A stretch of DNA of 64,000 bases. Source: Thermoanaerobaculia bacterium (GTDB taxonomy: Bacteria; Acidobacteriota; Thermoanaerobaculia; Multivoradales; JAHEKO01). The notes beneath the pieces are model-generated. The model was not told where the DNA came from. It ran no database searches and worked only from the letters and a program-made list of their open reading frames with translations. How positions within the stretch are numbered: position 1 is the stretch's first letter; every line of letters starts with the position of its first letter. The stretch is taken from positions 1-64,000 of the forward strand of contig CALZIK010000003.1 in the NCBI GenBank assembly GCA_945787635.1, read 5' to 3'. A program made the translations under genes and the position numbers. Shown here piece after piece: positions 1 to 9,107 of the stretch.

Positions 1-712
1 CAGAGCGGCCGGCCTCACGACCGCGAGCGGGTCGGTCGGGAGCCTGGCGCACCGCCATCCGCCAGGCCGCGGCCCGATGGCAATAGTGAGTGCCGAACCC
101 CGCGGCGCGAGCCCGCAGGCACCAGTCGGCATCCTCGAAGTGCGTGAGCTGTGGATCGAGCAAGCCGACTTCGCGGACGACGTCGAGATTCACCAACATC
201 GCCGCGCTGCTGACGCAATCGACCTCGCCATCCAGGTCGAACTGACCCCGATCCACATCGTCATAACCGCGCCAGGCAACCGGAAACCGGCCGGCCTGGA
301 GAGTTCCGCCGGCGGACAGCAACCTCTCCCGGTCCCAGAAGAGGTGGAGCTTGGGACCCACCGCGGCCACCGACTCAGCGGTTTCGGCCTTCGCCACCAG
401 CTCACCGAGCATCGACGGCTCGGGCTCGACGTCGTTGTGCATGAGAAGCGCGTACTTCCAGTTCCCCTTGAGGGCCCGTCGCAGGCCGACGTTGAAGCCC
501 CCGGCGACACCCAGATTGACCTCGCTCGAGAGGAGTTCCGCGTTCGGGAATCGATCTCGAAGCTCAGACGCCGTGGTGTCGCTCGACCCGTTGTCGACCA
601 CCATCGTGTGCCGGTGCCCGTACTCGAGCGATGCGATCGACAGAAGCGCTTCGCGAGCCAGCTCGAAGCCATCGAACGTCAGGACGACGATGGCTACAGG
701 AGGTTGTTTCAT
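1..712 (-). CDS. family 2 glycosyltransferase, 3' end cut by window edge
   Basis: The minus strand is open from an ATG at 712 to the window edge, about 237 codons with no stop, so the C-terminus is missing. The translation begins MKQPPVAIVVLTFDGFELA and then shows VVDNGSS, LMHNDVEP and a later FEDADWCLRARAAGF. These are the nucleotide-binding start, the DXD-like metal site and the acceptor-side ED motif of GT-A family 2 enzymes of the rhamnosyltransferase type. It would transfer a sugar from a nucleotide donor in the cytoplasm during polysaccharide assembly. It is divergent from the membrane glycosyltransferase at 778 with a 65-base gap. Family call is firm. Donor and acceptor are unknown. 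Confidence 0.85.
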   Translation of the reverse strand, partial: MKQPPVAIVVLTFDGFELAREALLSIASLEYGHRHTMVVDNGSSDTTASELRDRFPNAELLSSEVNLGVAGGFNVGLRRALKGNWKYALLMHNDVEPEPSMLGELVAKAETAESVAAVGPKLHLFWDRERLLSAGGTLQAGRFPVAWRGYDDVDRGQFDLDGEVDCVSSAAMLVNLDVVREVGLLDPQLTHFEDADWCLRARAAGFGTHYCHRAAAWRMAVRQAPDRPARGREAGRS

Positions 713-777
713 CGAGCTGCGCGCCGCCGTCGGACCCGCGGCGATCGCAAGTTTTGCAGTAAACTCGCCCGACCGCA

Positions 778-2952
778 ATGAACCGGGCAACCCAACTCGC
801 CATTCTCGCCGTGGCGTTGTTTCTGTTGCTCTCCACCGGCACCGTCGGCAAGCCCGGGCTGCCGCCGACTCTCAAGGCCGACGAGCCGGCGTATCTGGCG
901 ATGGCGCTGAGCCTGGTCGAAGACGGTGACCTGCGCTGCACCAAGGAGGACTTTCCACGGCTCCTCGACGCCTATCCCTATCTCCCGGTCGAGAACCTCA
1001 TCCTGATGAGCGACGACGGCTGGCGGACGGTCTATTTCGGGAAGCCCTTCATCTATTCCTTGTTCGGAGCTCCGTTCGTGGCGGTCTTCGGCGCCAACGG
1101 AATGGTGGCCCTGAACGCCCTGCTGTTCGTTTTCATGATCTGGTGCGGCACCTGGTACCTGAAACGGTGGAACACCGAGCCGATCGCGCTCCTCTACGCG
1201 GCGCTTTTCTTCATCCTCAGCCCGGCCTGGGCCTATGTTTTCTGGCTTCAGCCGGAAATCTTCAACATGGCCTCGGTGACCGCCGCGTTCGCTCTCGTTT
1301 TCGGGAGCTTCCAAAATCCCCGCTGGTCGCGTTTCGCCGCGCCCGCCTCTGGGATCGCCCTGGCGCTCGGCATCTACAACAAACCAGTGCTCCTGGCGTT
1401 CGCGCTGCCGCTTCTCTACGCCGTGTGGAGGAGAGCAGGGGTGCGCAAGGCCGGCGGCTGGCTCATCGCTCTGGTGCTCGCATCGCTCGCGCTCGGCGGA
1501 GTGTCACTGGTTCTTACCGGGCATCCGTCGTCGTATTTAGGTGTCGCCCGCGCCGGAATCAAGGTCGAAGACCCGGAGTCCGCGCAGGCTATTATCGAGA
1601 CCCTCACCGAGGAGCTGGCCAAGGCCTCCAAGTTCGCCAACTCCTGGTCCTGGGTCTTCCGCGCTCCGCCGACCAGTCTCCCCGAGGTTCGGCAAAGCCT
1701 CGGCTACTTTTTCTGGGGACGGCACACCGGCTTGCTGATCTATCTGCCGTTCGCCGTGGTGAGCCTGCTGCTGTTTTTGATTCACCGGCGGCGAGCCGTC
1801 GACGGTTGGCTCGCGCTGGCGGCGATGGCGATCATCACCCTGTTTTTCATCTGCGTTATCCCGCTCAACTGGCACGGCGGCGGCGGCTTCATCGGCAACC
1901 GCTACTTCATCATGTGCTATCCCGCGTTTCTCTTTCTGGTGACCCGGATTCGGCCGGTCTGGCTCGTTCTGCCCGGCACGGCTGCCGCGGGCCTGTTTCT
2001 GGGCGCGGTGATCTTCGCGCCGCTCGGCGCTCCAGTACCGCTTCCCACTCTCCAGGCTCACACCCGCAGCCCTCAGTTCGAGATGCTTCCGCTGGAGCTG
2101 TCGCTGCGCAAGACCATTCCGGGATACAGCGTGTTCACCTATTCGCACGTTGTCCTCATGGGTCGCAAGGACCTGGTCATGCCGCACCGCAAGCGCGCCG
2201 GGCTGCCCTGGCTTCAGGCCCGGGTCCCGATCGCGATCACGGTCCTGACGGATCGCCCGATCCAGGGGTTGTTCTTCGAGCTGACCACCTTCAACCCGGT
2301 CAATGACGTCGATTTCGAGTTCGCGGGAGAGAGGACGACCGTCGAGTTCCGGGGTGTGAAGCGCAAAGCCGACACGACTCGGGTGGTCGAGCTCAAGCCT
2401 CGCGACGAGCCGCGCCCGTTTCACGAGCAAGGCGCTCTTTACTACGTCTACGACCTGACCGTTCGGACCAGCGCGGGCGAGCGCATCTACGACCGGAACA
2501 TGCCCAGTGAGGTCTTCTTCGGTGGCCTCGGGCTCAAGTTCCTGGGCCGCCGCGATCAAATCGGCAGGCCGGAGCACTACCGCGTCAAATGGCTCGACGT
2601 CGAGGCTCCGGCCGAGGTCCTCGTCGGAGAAACCTTCAACGTACCGGTGACCCTGCGCAACACCAGTCAGAGCCCCTTTGTATCCTCCGGCCCGATCCCG
2701 GTGAAGATGAGTTATCGCTGGCGCACCGCCGACGGCACCGACCTCGGACGGGCCGGCAGACGGTCCGGTTTCCAGCCGCCGCTCGCGCCCGGCGGGGAGC
2801 TCGCGACGACGATCGAGGTCGAGGCGCCCGGCGTCGCCGGTGACTTTCAGCTCGAGCTCGACCTGGTGCGCGAAAATGTCGCCTGGTTCTCGGACGTCGC
2901 CAGCGAGTCCAAGACACTCTCGATCCGGGTCCGCCGGCACGACAACGGCTAG
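778..2952 (+). CDS. GT-C type membrane glycosyltransferase with C-terminal beta domain
   Basis: A 724-residue protein with an N-terminal membrane helix, then ADEPAYLAMALSLVEDGDL at about residues 35-54. That acidic loop resembles the first periplasmic loop of PMT/ArnT-like enzymes that use lipid-linked sugars. About nine or ten further hydrophobic segments follow to about residue 420. The last 300 residues are soluble and end in an Ig-like stretch (VGETFNVPVTLRNTSQSP), probably periplasmic. The role would be transfer of a sugar from a polyprenyl phosphate carrier to a glycan or protein. It sits head to head with a family 2 glycosyltransferase, supporting surface glycan work. The exact reaction cannot be read from sequence. 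Confidence 0.7.
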   Translation: MNRATQLAILAVALFLLLSTGTVGKPGLPPTLKADEPAYLAMALSLVEDGDLRCTKEDFPRLLDAYPYLPVENLILMSDDGWRTVYFGKPFIYSLFGAPFVAVFGANGMVALNALLFVFMIWCGTWYLKRWNTEPIALLYAALFFILSPAWAYVFWLQPEIFNMASVTAAFALVFGSFQNPRWSRFAAPASGIALALGIYNKPVLLAFALPLLYAVWRRAGVRKAGGWLIALVLASLALGGVSLVLTGHPSSYLGVARAGIKVEDPESAQAIIETLTEELAKASKFANSWSWVFRAPPTSLPEVRQSLGYFFWGRHTGLLIYLPFAVVSLLLFLIHRRRAVDGWLALAAMAIITLFFICVIPLNWHGGGGFIGNRYFIMCYPAFLFLVTRIRPVWLVLPGTAAAGLFLGAVIFAPLGAPVPLPTLQAHTRSPQFEMLPLELSLRKTIPGYSVFTYSHVVLMGRKDLVMPHRKRAGLPWLQARVPIAITVLTDRPIQGLFFELTTFNPVNDVDFEFAGERTTVEFRGVKRKADTTRVVELKPRDEPRPFHEQGALYYVYDLTVRTSAGERIYDRNMPSEVFFGGLGLKFLGRRDQIGRPEHYRVKWLDVEAPAEVLVGETFNVPVTLRNTSQSPFVSSGPIPVKMSYRWRTADGTDLGRAGRRSGFQPPLAPGGELATTIEVEAPGVAGDFQLELDLVRENVAWFSDVASESKTLSIRVRRHDNG

Positions 2953-2973
2953 CAAGCGCGACTGCGCCGGCTC

Positions 2974-4443
2974 TCAGTCCAGGTAACCGAGGGCCTTCAG
3001 CTGCTCGCGAGTGGCTTCGTCCATCTCGCCGACATCTCCGGAGGAGCCAGTGATGGCGTCGAACGGCGTCTCGTACCAGCGGGTCAGGAGCGTCAGCAGG
3101 CCTTGCGCCATCTCCGGCATCTCCTCGGCGAGGTTCCGGGTCTCGCCGGGATCTTCCTCGAGGTCGTAGAGCGCAAATCTCTTGCCCAGCTCGCCCGACA
3201 TGTGGCGCTGCGCGTTGCCCTCTCTCGAGTCGGCGAACTTGTAGCGCCGGTTGCGGACGATGCGCTGCCACTTGTCGCGTCGGCCGTAGCCGGCCTCGGA
3301 GAACGCGTATATCGGCCGGCTCGCGTCGGGTCGGGCGCCGCGCAACCGACGAGCCAGAGATGTGCCCTGCATCCACCGGCCACGCTCGAGCTCGAGCCCC
3401 GCATACTCTAGGATCGTCGGCGCGAGCCCGATCAGCTCCGCCGGATCGGTATCGACGGCTGGCTCGATGACACCGGGATAGTGGAAGATCAGCGGCACAC
3501 GCAGGCAGGTCTGAAAACCATAGCGGCCGTGGTCGAAGTAGTACTCGTGCTCGGCCAAAGACTCGCCGTGATCGGAAGATACGATGGTGAGAGTGTCTTT
3601 CATCAACCCCGACTGCGTGGCGGCAGCGAGAAGCTTGCCGATCTCGGCGTCGGCATGGACGATCTCGGCGTCGTATCTGGCCACGTAGAAGGACAGGTCG
3701 TTGCGGTCGTCGAGAACCTGACCGTAACCGATCCCGAAGGTGTCCCGCTTCTCGCGCTCGGGATCGACTCGCATCTCGCGATTGGGCTCGAAATGCTCAT
3801 CGTTCTGGAAGAGGTCGCGAAACTCCCCGGGCGGCGAGTAGGGAAAGTGCGGATCGAGGTAGTGCACCCAGAGGAAGAACGGTCGATCGGGCTCGATCTC
3901 GGTCAGAAGCTCCCGCGCCAGTGAAGTGACCGCAATCGCGCCGGTGGTGTCCGCTCCCGGCGCCGGCGGCTGCTCGTTCCAGGACTCGACGTAGCGGTCG
4001 AAGCCCTGGTCGAAGTGGAAGTCCGAGCCCACCGCTCCGTTCGAAACCACGGCCAGCGTCTGATACCCCTCGGATCGCAGCACCTCGGCGAGCATGGTGA
4101 AGTTCTCGGGAACCGGAATCCCCACCTTGCGCACGATGCCGTTGTTCTTGGGATAGGTCGCGGTGAACATGGACGCGAACGACGGACCGGTCTTCGGCCA
4201 TTGCACAGCGGCCTGATCGAAGCGCATCCCCTCCGCGGCCAGGCGGTCGAGCACCGGCGACGTCTCACGCGCGTATCCATAGCTCGAGAGGTGATCGGCT
4301 CTCAGCGTGTCGATCGTGATGAGAAGGAAGTTGCTGCGAGCCGGCGTCGACTCTCGTGTACAGCCCAACAGCACGGTGATCGCCAGCGCCGACAACACCC
4401 CGACCGCGCGTCTGAAATGGTAGAAACGGCTCTTCACGACCAC
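2974..4443 (-). CDS. sulfatase-superfamily lipoprotein without a formylglycine motif
   Basis: Alkaline phosphatase/sulfatase fold: FLLITIDTLRADHLSSYGY near the N-terminus carries the metal-binding Asp, and SSDHGESLAEHEYYFDHG carries the second metal site. The start is set at GTG 4443 because a GGAG lies just upstream. A longer GTG at 4500 also exists. Residues 14-28 form a lipoprotein signal ending LLGC, so it is probably membrane-anchored outside the cytoplasm. The site that should read C/S-x-P-x-R reads TGPSF at residues 85-89. Thr replaces the formylglycine precursor and Phe the Arg, so it is more likely a phospho- or phosphoglycerol-type transferase or hydrolase than a sulfatase. It is convergent with the GT-C gene. 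Confidence 0.7.
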   Translation of the reverse strand: MVVKSRFYHFRRAVGVLSALAITVLLGCTRESTPARSNFLLITIDTLRADHLSSYGYARETSPVLDRLAAEGMRFDQAAVQWPKTGPSFASMFTATYPKNNGIVRKVGIPVPENFTMLAEVLRSEGYQTLAVVSNGAVGSDFHFDQGFDRYVESWNEQPPAPGADTTGAIAVTSLARELLTEIEPDRPFFLWVHYLDPHFPYSPPGEFRDLFQNDEHFEPNREMRVDPEREKRDTFGIGYGQVLDDRNDLSFYVARYDAEIVHADAEIGKLLAAATQSGLMKDTLTIVSSDHGESLAEHEYYFDHGRYGFQTCLRVPLIFHYPGVIEPAVDTDPAELIGLAPTILEYAGLELERGRWMQGTSLARRLRGARPDASRPIYAFSEAGYGRRDKWQRIVRNRRYKFADSREGNAQRHMSGELGKRFALYDLEEDPGETRNLAEEMPEMAQGLLTLLTRWYETPFDAITGSSGDVGEMDEATREQLKALGYLD

Positions 4444-4577
4444 GTCATCATATCTCCGCGAGCGCCTCTCGGACTCGAGCCCTATGCTAGAGTTCCGCAC
4501 GGCCGATGGCCGTTCCGACCTGAGTTCTTGACGCGATCGACCGGGGACGCGCCGCGCACCCCAACAGGGTAGAAACC

Positions 4578-5384
4578 ATGTCTCGCCAGAGCCCCGACAA
4601 GCTTCCGGTCGTTATCCTCTGCGGTGGCCAGGGCACCCGTCTGCGCGAGGAAACGGAGCTGCGGCCCAAACCGATGGTCGAGATCGGCGGCATGCCGATT
4701 CTCTGGCACATCATGAAGATCTACGGCTTTCACGGCGTGGAACGCTTCCTTCTCTGCCTGGGCTACAAGGGCTGGGTGATCAAGCAGTACTTCTTGCGCT
4801 ATCACGAGATGATGCGGGATTTCACCATTTCGATGGATCATCCGGAGTCACCGGAGTTTCACAATCACAGAGGCCAGGAACGCTGGCGAGTCACCTGCGC
4901 CGAAACCGGCGAGGAAACCGGTACCGGCGGCAGGCTTTGGCGGGTGCGAGACTACCTGGACGCCGACACGTTCTTCTTTACCTACGGCGATGCGGTCAGC
5001 GACGTAGACATCGCCAAGCTGCTCGAATACCACTACGACAAGGGCCGAATCGCCACCGTGACCGGCGTTCATCCGACCTCCAGATACGGAGAGATGGAAG
5101 TCGAAGACGGGGTCGCCCTCGAGTTCAATGAAAAACCGACCGTCGCCCAGGGTGTCGTCAGCGGTGGCTTTTTCGTATTCCAGCGTGGAGTCTTCGACTA
5201 CCTGACCGACGAACCCAGCCTCTTGCTCGAGTTCGAGCCCCTGCAGGCCCTGGCACGAGACGGACAGCTCGCCGTCTACACCCACGAGGGCTATTGGGAG
5301 CCGATGGATACCTACCGTGACTACCTTCATCTCAACCGGACCTGGCGGGGCGGCGAGCCGCCGTGGAAGATCTGGCGGGATTGA
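4578..5384 (+). CDS. rfbF: glucose-1-phosphate cytidylyltransferase
   Basis: Makes CDP-glucose from CTP and glucose 1-phosphate, the first step toward CDP-linked 3,6-dideoxyhexoses of O-antigens. The protein is 268 residues, close to the usual 255-260. It opens with the nucleotidyltransferase signature LCGGQGTRLREETELRPKPM (residues 14-33), followed by MVEIGGMPILWHIMKIY and the cytidylyltransferase-specific LCLGYKGWVIKQYF. FTYGDAVSDVDI carries the metal-binding Asp and YWEPMDTYRDY lies near the C-terminus. No rfbG or rfbH follows in the window, so the sugar's fate is not visible. Neighbours are other LPS and glycan genes. Confidence 0.9.
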   Translation: MSRQSPDKLPVVILCGGQGTRLREETELRPKPMVEIGGMPILWHIMKIYGFHGVERFLLCLGYKGWVIKQYFLRYHEMMRDFTISMDHPESPEFHNHRGQERWRVTCAETGEETGTGGRLWRVRDYLDADTFFFTYGDAVSDVDIAKLLEYHYDKGRIATVTGVHPTSRYGEMEVEDGVALEFNEKPTVAQGVVSGGFFVFQRGVFDYLTDEPSLLLEFEPLQALARDGQLAVYTHEGYWEPMDTYRDYLHLNRTWRGGEPPWKIWRD

Positions 5385-5391
5385 AGTTTTC

Positions 5392-5901
5392 CTATCGAAA
5401 ACCTACGGTCAGCACAATCGAGTTGGCGCCCGGATTGAGATCGTAGAGCCCGGCGTTGGAAAGGTGGTAGACCATGAGACCGACGCCGAGGTTCGTGCGA
5501 AGCCGGTAGGCCAGTTCGAGGCTGCTGCGAAACTCGATCGCTCCTCCCAGGTCTTTGCCTTCGCCCTCGTCGAAGACACTGATGGCGAAACCGGGGCGAA
5601 GCGCCCAGTTGTCGTTCACCTCCCAGGCGAGGGCGGCACCGGCGTAGACCCACAGCGCTTCGTCGGCTGTGCCGGCAAGCCCGGCCATCAAGTTGAAGCC
5701 GTCTTCTCCCAACGGACGCCGCGCCTCCAACCCCAACTCGGTCGTCTCACCACTCTTGCCGACACCCCAACGACCGGAGTAGGCCAGCCAATCGAGTTCG
5801 GTCGCCCCAGCCGGCATCGCCGCAAGCACTGCGATCGCGGCCACCAGCCCGACACGCGCCGGGGCTCGACGGACGCACTCTGGTCTGCATCCGGACGGCA
5901 T
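5392..5901 (-). CDS. PagL-like outer-membrane lipid A 3-O-deacylase family protein
   Basis: A 169-residue beta-barrel protein. The start is placed at ATG 5901 because the signal peptide (VGLVAAIAVLAAMPAGATE) follows at the right distance; a longer start at 5964 would overlap the divergent mannosidase gene. Alternating hydrophobic strands run to a terminal VLTVGFR, typical of an outer-membrane C-terminus. YHLSNAGLYDLNPGANS (residues 145-161) matches the PagL active-site strand, with His146 and Ser148 as the catalytic pair. The family removes the 3-linked acyl chain from lipid A. The third catalytic acid is not clear. It ends 8 bases from rfbF (convergent) inside an LPS-type region. Confidence 0.65.
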   Translation of the reverse strand: MPSGCRPECVRRAPARVGLVAAIAVLAAMPAGATELDWLAYSGRWGVGKSGETTELGLEARRPLGEDGFNLMAGLAGTADEALWVYAGAALAWEVNDNWALRPGFAISVFDEGEGKDLGGAIEFRSSLELAYRLRTNLGVGLMVYHLSNAGLYDLNPGANSIVLTVGFR

Positions 5902-5942
5902 TCGCGCGATCTTACTGCAAGCCGATCGCCGCGGAGTTGCGC

Positions 5943-8900
5943 ATGACCGAGACGCCAAAACCACGCCTCTACGTGGTCGCGACCTCGCACCTCGACACTC
6001 AATGGCGGTGGACGATCCAGACGACCATACGCCACTTCCTGCGGCGGACCCTTCAGGACAACTTCAAGAGGTTCGAAGAGTTCCCCCACTACGTTCTGAG
6101 CTTCGAAGGGGCTTTTCGCTATCGACTGATCGAAGAGTACTATCCGCACGAGTTCCTGAAGCTGCAAGCCTATGTTCGGCGACGTCGGTGGCACCCGGCC
6201 GGCGCCATGCTGGATGCGCCTGACACCATCCTGCCGGCGCCGGAATCGCTGATCCGCCACGTTCTCTACGGCAACGCCTACTTCGAGCGCCAGTTCGGCC
6301 GGCGCAGCGCCGACCTCTTTTTACCTGACTGCTTCGGCTTTCCCTGGAGCCTGCCGACGATCGCCGCCCACTGCGGCCTCGTGGGCTTTTCGAGCCAGAA
6401 GCTGATCAAGTGGATCGGCCCGTCGGTTCTGCCCTTCGATCTCGGTCTCTGGGAGGGCCCCGATGGCTCGCGTCTGGTCACCGCCCTCAACCCGGGTGGC
6501 TACGGCGAAACCCTCCGGGAAGATCTCTCGAGGTCGGCGACCTGGGGGCGACGACTGGGTGCGCTGGCGCGCGAGAACGGGCTCGCGCTCGGCTACAAGT
6601 ACTTCGGCGTCGGAGACCGCGGTGGTGCTCCCGACCCGACCACCCTCGATTGGCTCGAACGGAGCTTGGAGCGTGCCGGCGACATCGATGTCGTTCATGC
6701 TGGATCCGATCAGATCTTCCACGACCTTGCGCCTGAAGACCGGGATCGTCTTCCGGTGCACCGAGGCGAGTTGCTCCTGCCTACCCATGGAACCGGTTGT
6801 TGGACATCGCAGGCGGTGCTGAAGAAGTGGAACCGAAACTGCGAAGTTCTGGCCGGCGCGGCGGAGACGGCCGCGCTGGCGGCCGACTGGCTGGGCGCTC
6901 AAAGCTACCCACGGGAGGAGATCGGCGGCGAGTGGGCGCGGTTCCTATGGCACCAGATGCACGACGATTTGACCGGCACCAGCTCGCCCGAAGCGTACCG
7001 GTTCTCCTGGAACGATCTGGCGCTGGCCCAGAATCGTCTCTCGAGCCTGCTCGAGTCGTCCGTTCGCGCCGTCTGCCGAGGGCTCGACACCGCCACTGAA
7101 GGCATTCCCCTGATGGTTTTCAACAGCCTCGGGCGCGAGCGAGAGGACCTGGTCGACGCCTGGGTGGATCTGGACGCCGAGTCGCCGGCCGCGGTGCGAG
7201 TCTTCGGACCGGCCGGCGACGAGGTGCCGAGTCAAGTGCTGAACCGCGCCGGCTCTCGAGTGCGCGTTCTCTTTTCTGCACGAGTGCCTTCGGCGGGCTT
7301 CGCGGTCTACGAGGTCCGCGGCGCTGCGACGGCGCCTGAGCCAAGCTCCGAGCTCACCGTCGAGACGGGCGGGCTCGAGAACTCGAGATACCGGGTCGAG
7401 GTCGCCCGCTCCGGCGCGATCGAACGCCTGTACGACAAGCGGCTCGGCCGCGAGCTCCTCGCCGGGTCCATGGATCTCGTGCTGTTGCCCGATCGTTCCT
7501 CGCGATGGCCGGCGTGGGAGCTGCGCTACGAAGATCTGTGTGCCGAGGAGACAAGCCTTCCGGGCCCAGCAGAAATCCGCGCGGCCGAGGTGGGGCCCGT
7601 CCGGGTGACTCTCGAGATCACCCGGAAGGCGGGCCGGTCTACCCTCCGGCAACGACTCTCCCTCGCCAGCGGAGAACCCGGCGACCGATTCGAGATCACC
7701 AACGACATCGACTGGGAGAGTCCGGGTTCTCTTTTGAAGGCCCGGTTTCCGTTCGCGATCGACGAACCGACGGCGACCTACGACATGGGTCTTGGAGCCA
7801 TCGAGCGCGGTGTCAACCGGCCCGAGCAGCACGAAGTACCCGGCCACGAGTGGGCCGATCTGTCCGGAGAGGGTTGGGGGGTCTCGGTCCTGAGCCGGGA
7901 CCGCTACGGCTGGGACCGGCCGGAAGCCGGCGTGTTGCGGCTGAGTCTCCTGCGCTCGCCCAAGGCGCTACGCCGCTTCGCCCACCAGGCGGTGCAGGAC
8001 TATGGCCGGCACCGCACCGCCTACGCGGTGTCCGGTCACGCCGACAGGCCCGGGGCCCTGACCGCGGCTCTGGCGTCCGGATTCAACCGGCCTCTGCTTT
8101 CGTTCCAGGCCGGTCGTCACCGCGGCCCGCTCGGCAGGGAGTTTTCTCTTCTCACGCTCGGGAGCGATGGCGCGGAACTCATGGCCCTCAAGAAGGCCGA
8201 GACGACCCAAGACTGGCTGGTGCGGATCCGGGAGATCGGCGGGCGCGATTCGGGCCCGGTGAGGTTGTCCGCCGCGGCGCCCCTTGCGGGAGCCTCAGAG
8301 GTAGACGGCTGCGAGCGCGCCGCGAGACCCCTCGCAATCGAAGGCGGCGGGCTGGTCGTGGATCTGCCGCGCCATGCGCCTCGGAGCTACCTGCTTTCAC
8401 CACAAGCGCCATCCGCACCGCTACCGGCCCTGGAATCGGCGCCGGTGGGCCTCGATTTCGATGTCGTCGGGACCAGCCTGCACGGCTTCGCCGGCGCGGA
8501 CCTGGACGGTCGCGGCCGCTCCATCCCGGGCGAGCTCTTTCCGACTCGGGTGCGCTCCGGTGGACTCACTTTCGAGCTCGGTCCGGTGCATCCCGGAGCG
8601 CCAAATGCGACCGCCTGCCGGGGCCAGCAGCTGTCGTTACCCGACGGGGTCTTCGACCGACTGCACATCCTCGCGACGTCCACCGCCTCGGGTGGCACCT
8701 GCGGCTCGTTCGTCTGGCGGGTCGGCCCCGAATGCGGAGCTCACGAGATCCGCGTACCGTACTACTCCGGTTTCGTCGGGCAGTGGAAGACCTTCTCGAG
8801 CCGGCTGGCGTTCATCTTCAAGCGATGGAAGCCCGGCTATCTCGAGCGCACGCCGGTCGCCTGGGTCGCGAGCCACCGGCACGATCGCAAGGTACGCGAC

Positions 8901-9062
8901 GAGGTTTATACCTACTGCTACTTGTTTCTCTTCGAGCTGCCGATTCCACCCGGCGCCCGCGAGATCGCTCTTCCCGACGAGCCGTCGATCAAGATCTTCA
9001 GCGCGATGGCCTCGAACGCGGGCCGCTACCCGTTGCGAGCCGCGGCGGATCTGTACGAGTAG
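5943..9062 (+). CDS. glycoside hydrolase family 38 alpha-mannosidase
   Basis: A cytoplasmic-looking 1039-residue enzyme with no signal peptide. ATG 5943 is preferred to an in-frame TTG six bases earlier. SHLDTQWRW at residues 15-23 supplies the zinc-binding His and Asp, and LFLPDCFGFPW supplies the nucleophile Asp (about residue 129). FLWHQMHDDLTGTSSPEAY is a third zinc-site region. The long C-terminal half is beta-rich as in GH38. The expected reaction is release of alpha-mannose from glycans or glycosides. It lies between the PagL-like gene and an LPS-core-type glycosyltransferase, so it may trim a surface or storage mannan, but the natural substrate is not shown. Confidence 0.85.
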   Translation: MTETPKPRLYVVATSHLDTQWRWTIQTTIRHFLRRTLQDNFKRFEEFPHYVLSFEGAFRYRLIEEYYPHEFLKLQAYVRRRRWHPAGAMLDAPDTILPAPESLIRHVLYGNAYFERQFGRRSADLFLPDCFGFPWSLPTIAAHCGLVGFSSQKLIKWIGPSVLPFDLGLWEGPDGSRLVTALNPGGYGETLREDLSRSATWGRRLGALARENGLALGYKYFGVGDRGGAPDPTTLDWLERSLERAGDIDVVHAGSDQIFHDLAPEDRDRLPVHRGELLLPTHGTGCWTSQAVLKKWNRNCEVLAGAAETAALAADWLGAQSYPREEIGGEWARFLWHQMHDDLTGTSSPEAYRFSWNDLALAQNRLSSLLESSVRAVCRGLDTATEGIPLMVFNSLGREREDLVDAWVDLDAESPAAVRVFGPAGDEVPSQVLNRAGSRVRVLFSARVPSAGFAVYEVRGAATAPEPSSELTVETGGLENSRYRVEVARSGAIERLYDKRLGRELLAGSMDLVLLPDRSSRWPAWELRYEDLCAEETSLPGPAEIRAAEVGPVRVTLEITRKAGRSTLRQRLSLASGEPGDRFEITNDIDWESPGSLLKARFPFAIDEPTATYDMGLGAIERGVNRPEQHEVPGHEWADLSGEGWGVSVLSRDRYGWDRPEAGVLRLSLLRSPKALRRFAHQAVQDYGRHRTAYAVSGHADRPGALTAALASGFNRPLLSFQAGRHRGPLGREFSLLTLGSDGAELMALKKAETTQDWLVRIREIGGRDSGPVRLSAAAPLAGASEVDGCERAARPLAIEGGGLVVDLPRHAPRSYLLSPQAPSAPLPALESAPVGLDFDVVGTSLHGFAGADLDGRGRSIPGELFPTRVRSGGLTFELGPVHPGAPNATACRGQQLSLPDGVFDRLHILATSTASGGTCGSFVWRVGPECGAHEIRVPYYSGFVGQWKTFSSRLAFIFKRWKPGYLERTPVAWVASHRHDRKVRDEVYTYCYLFLFELPIPPGAREIALPDEPSIKIFSAMASNAGRYPLRAAADLYE

Positions 9063-9107
9063 CGCAGACGGTCGACAGCGACGTCGACCACTACACCTCA
9101 TTCTCCG

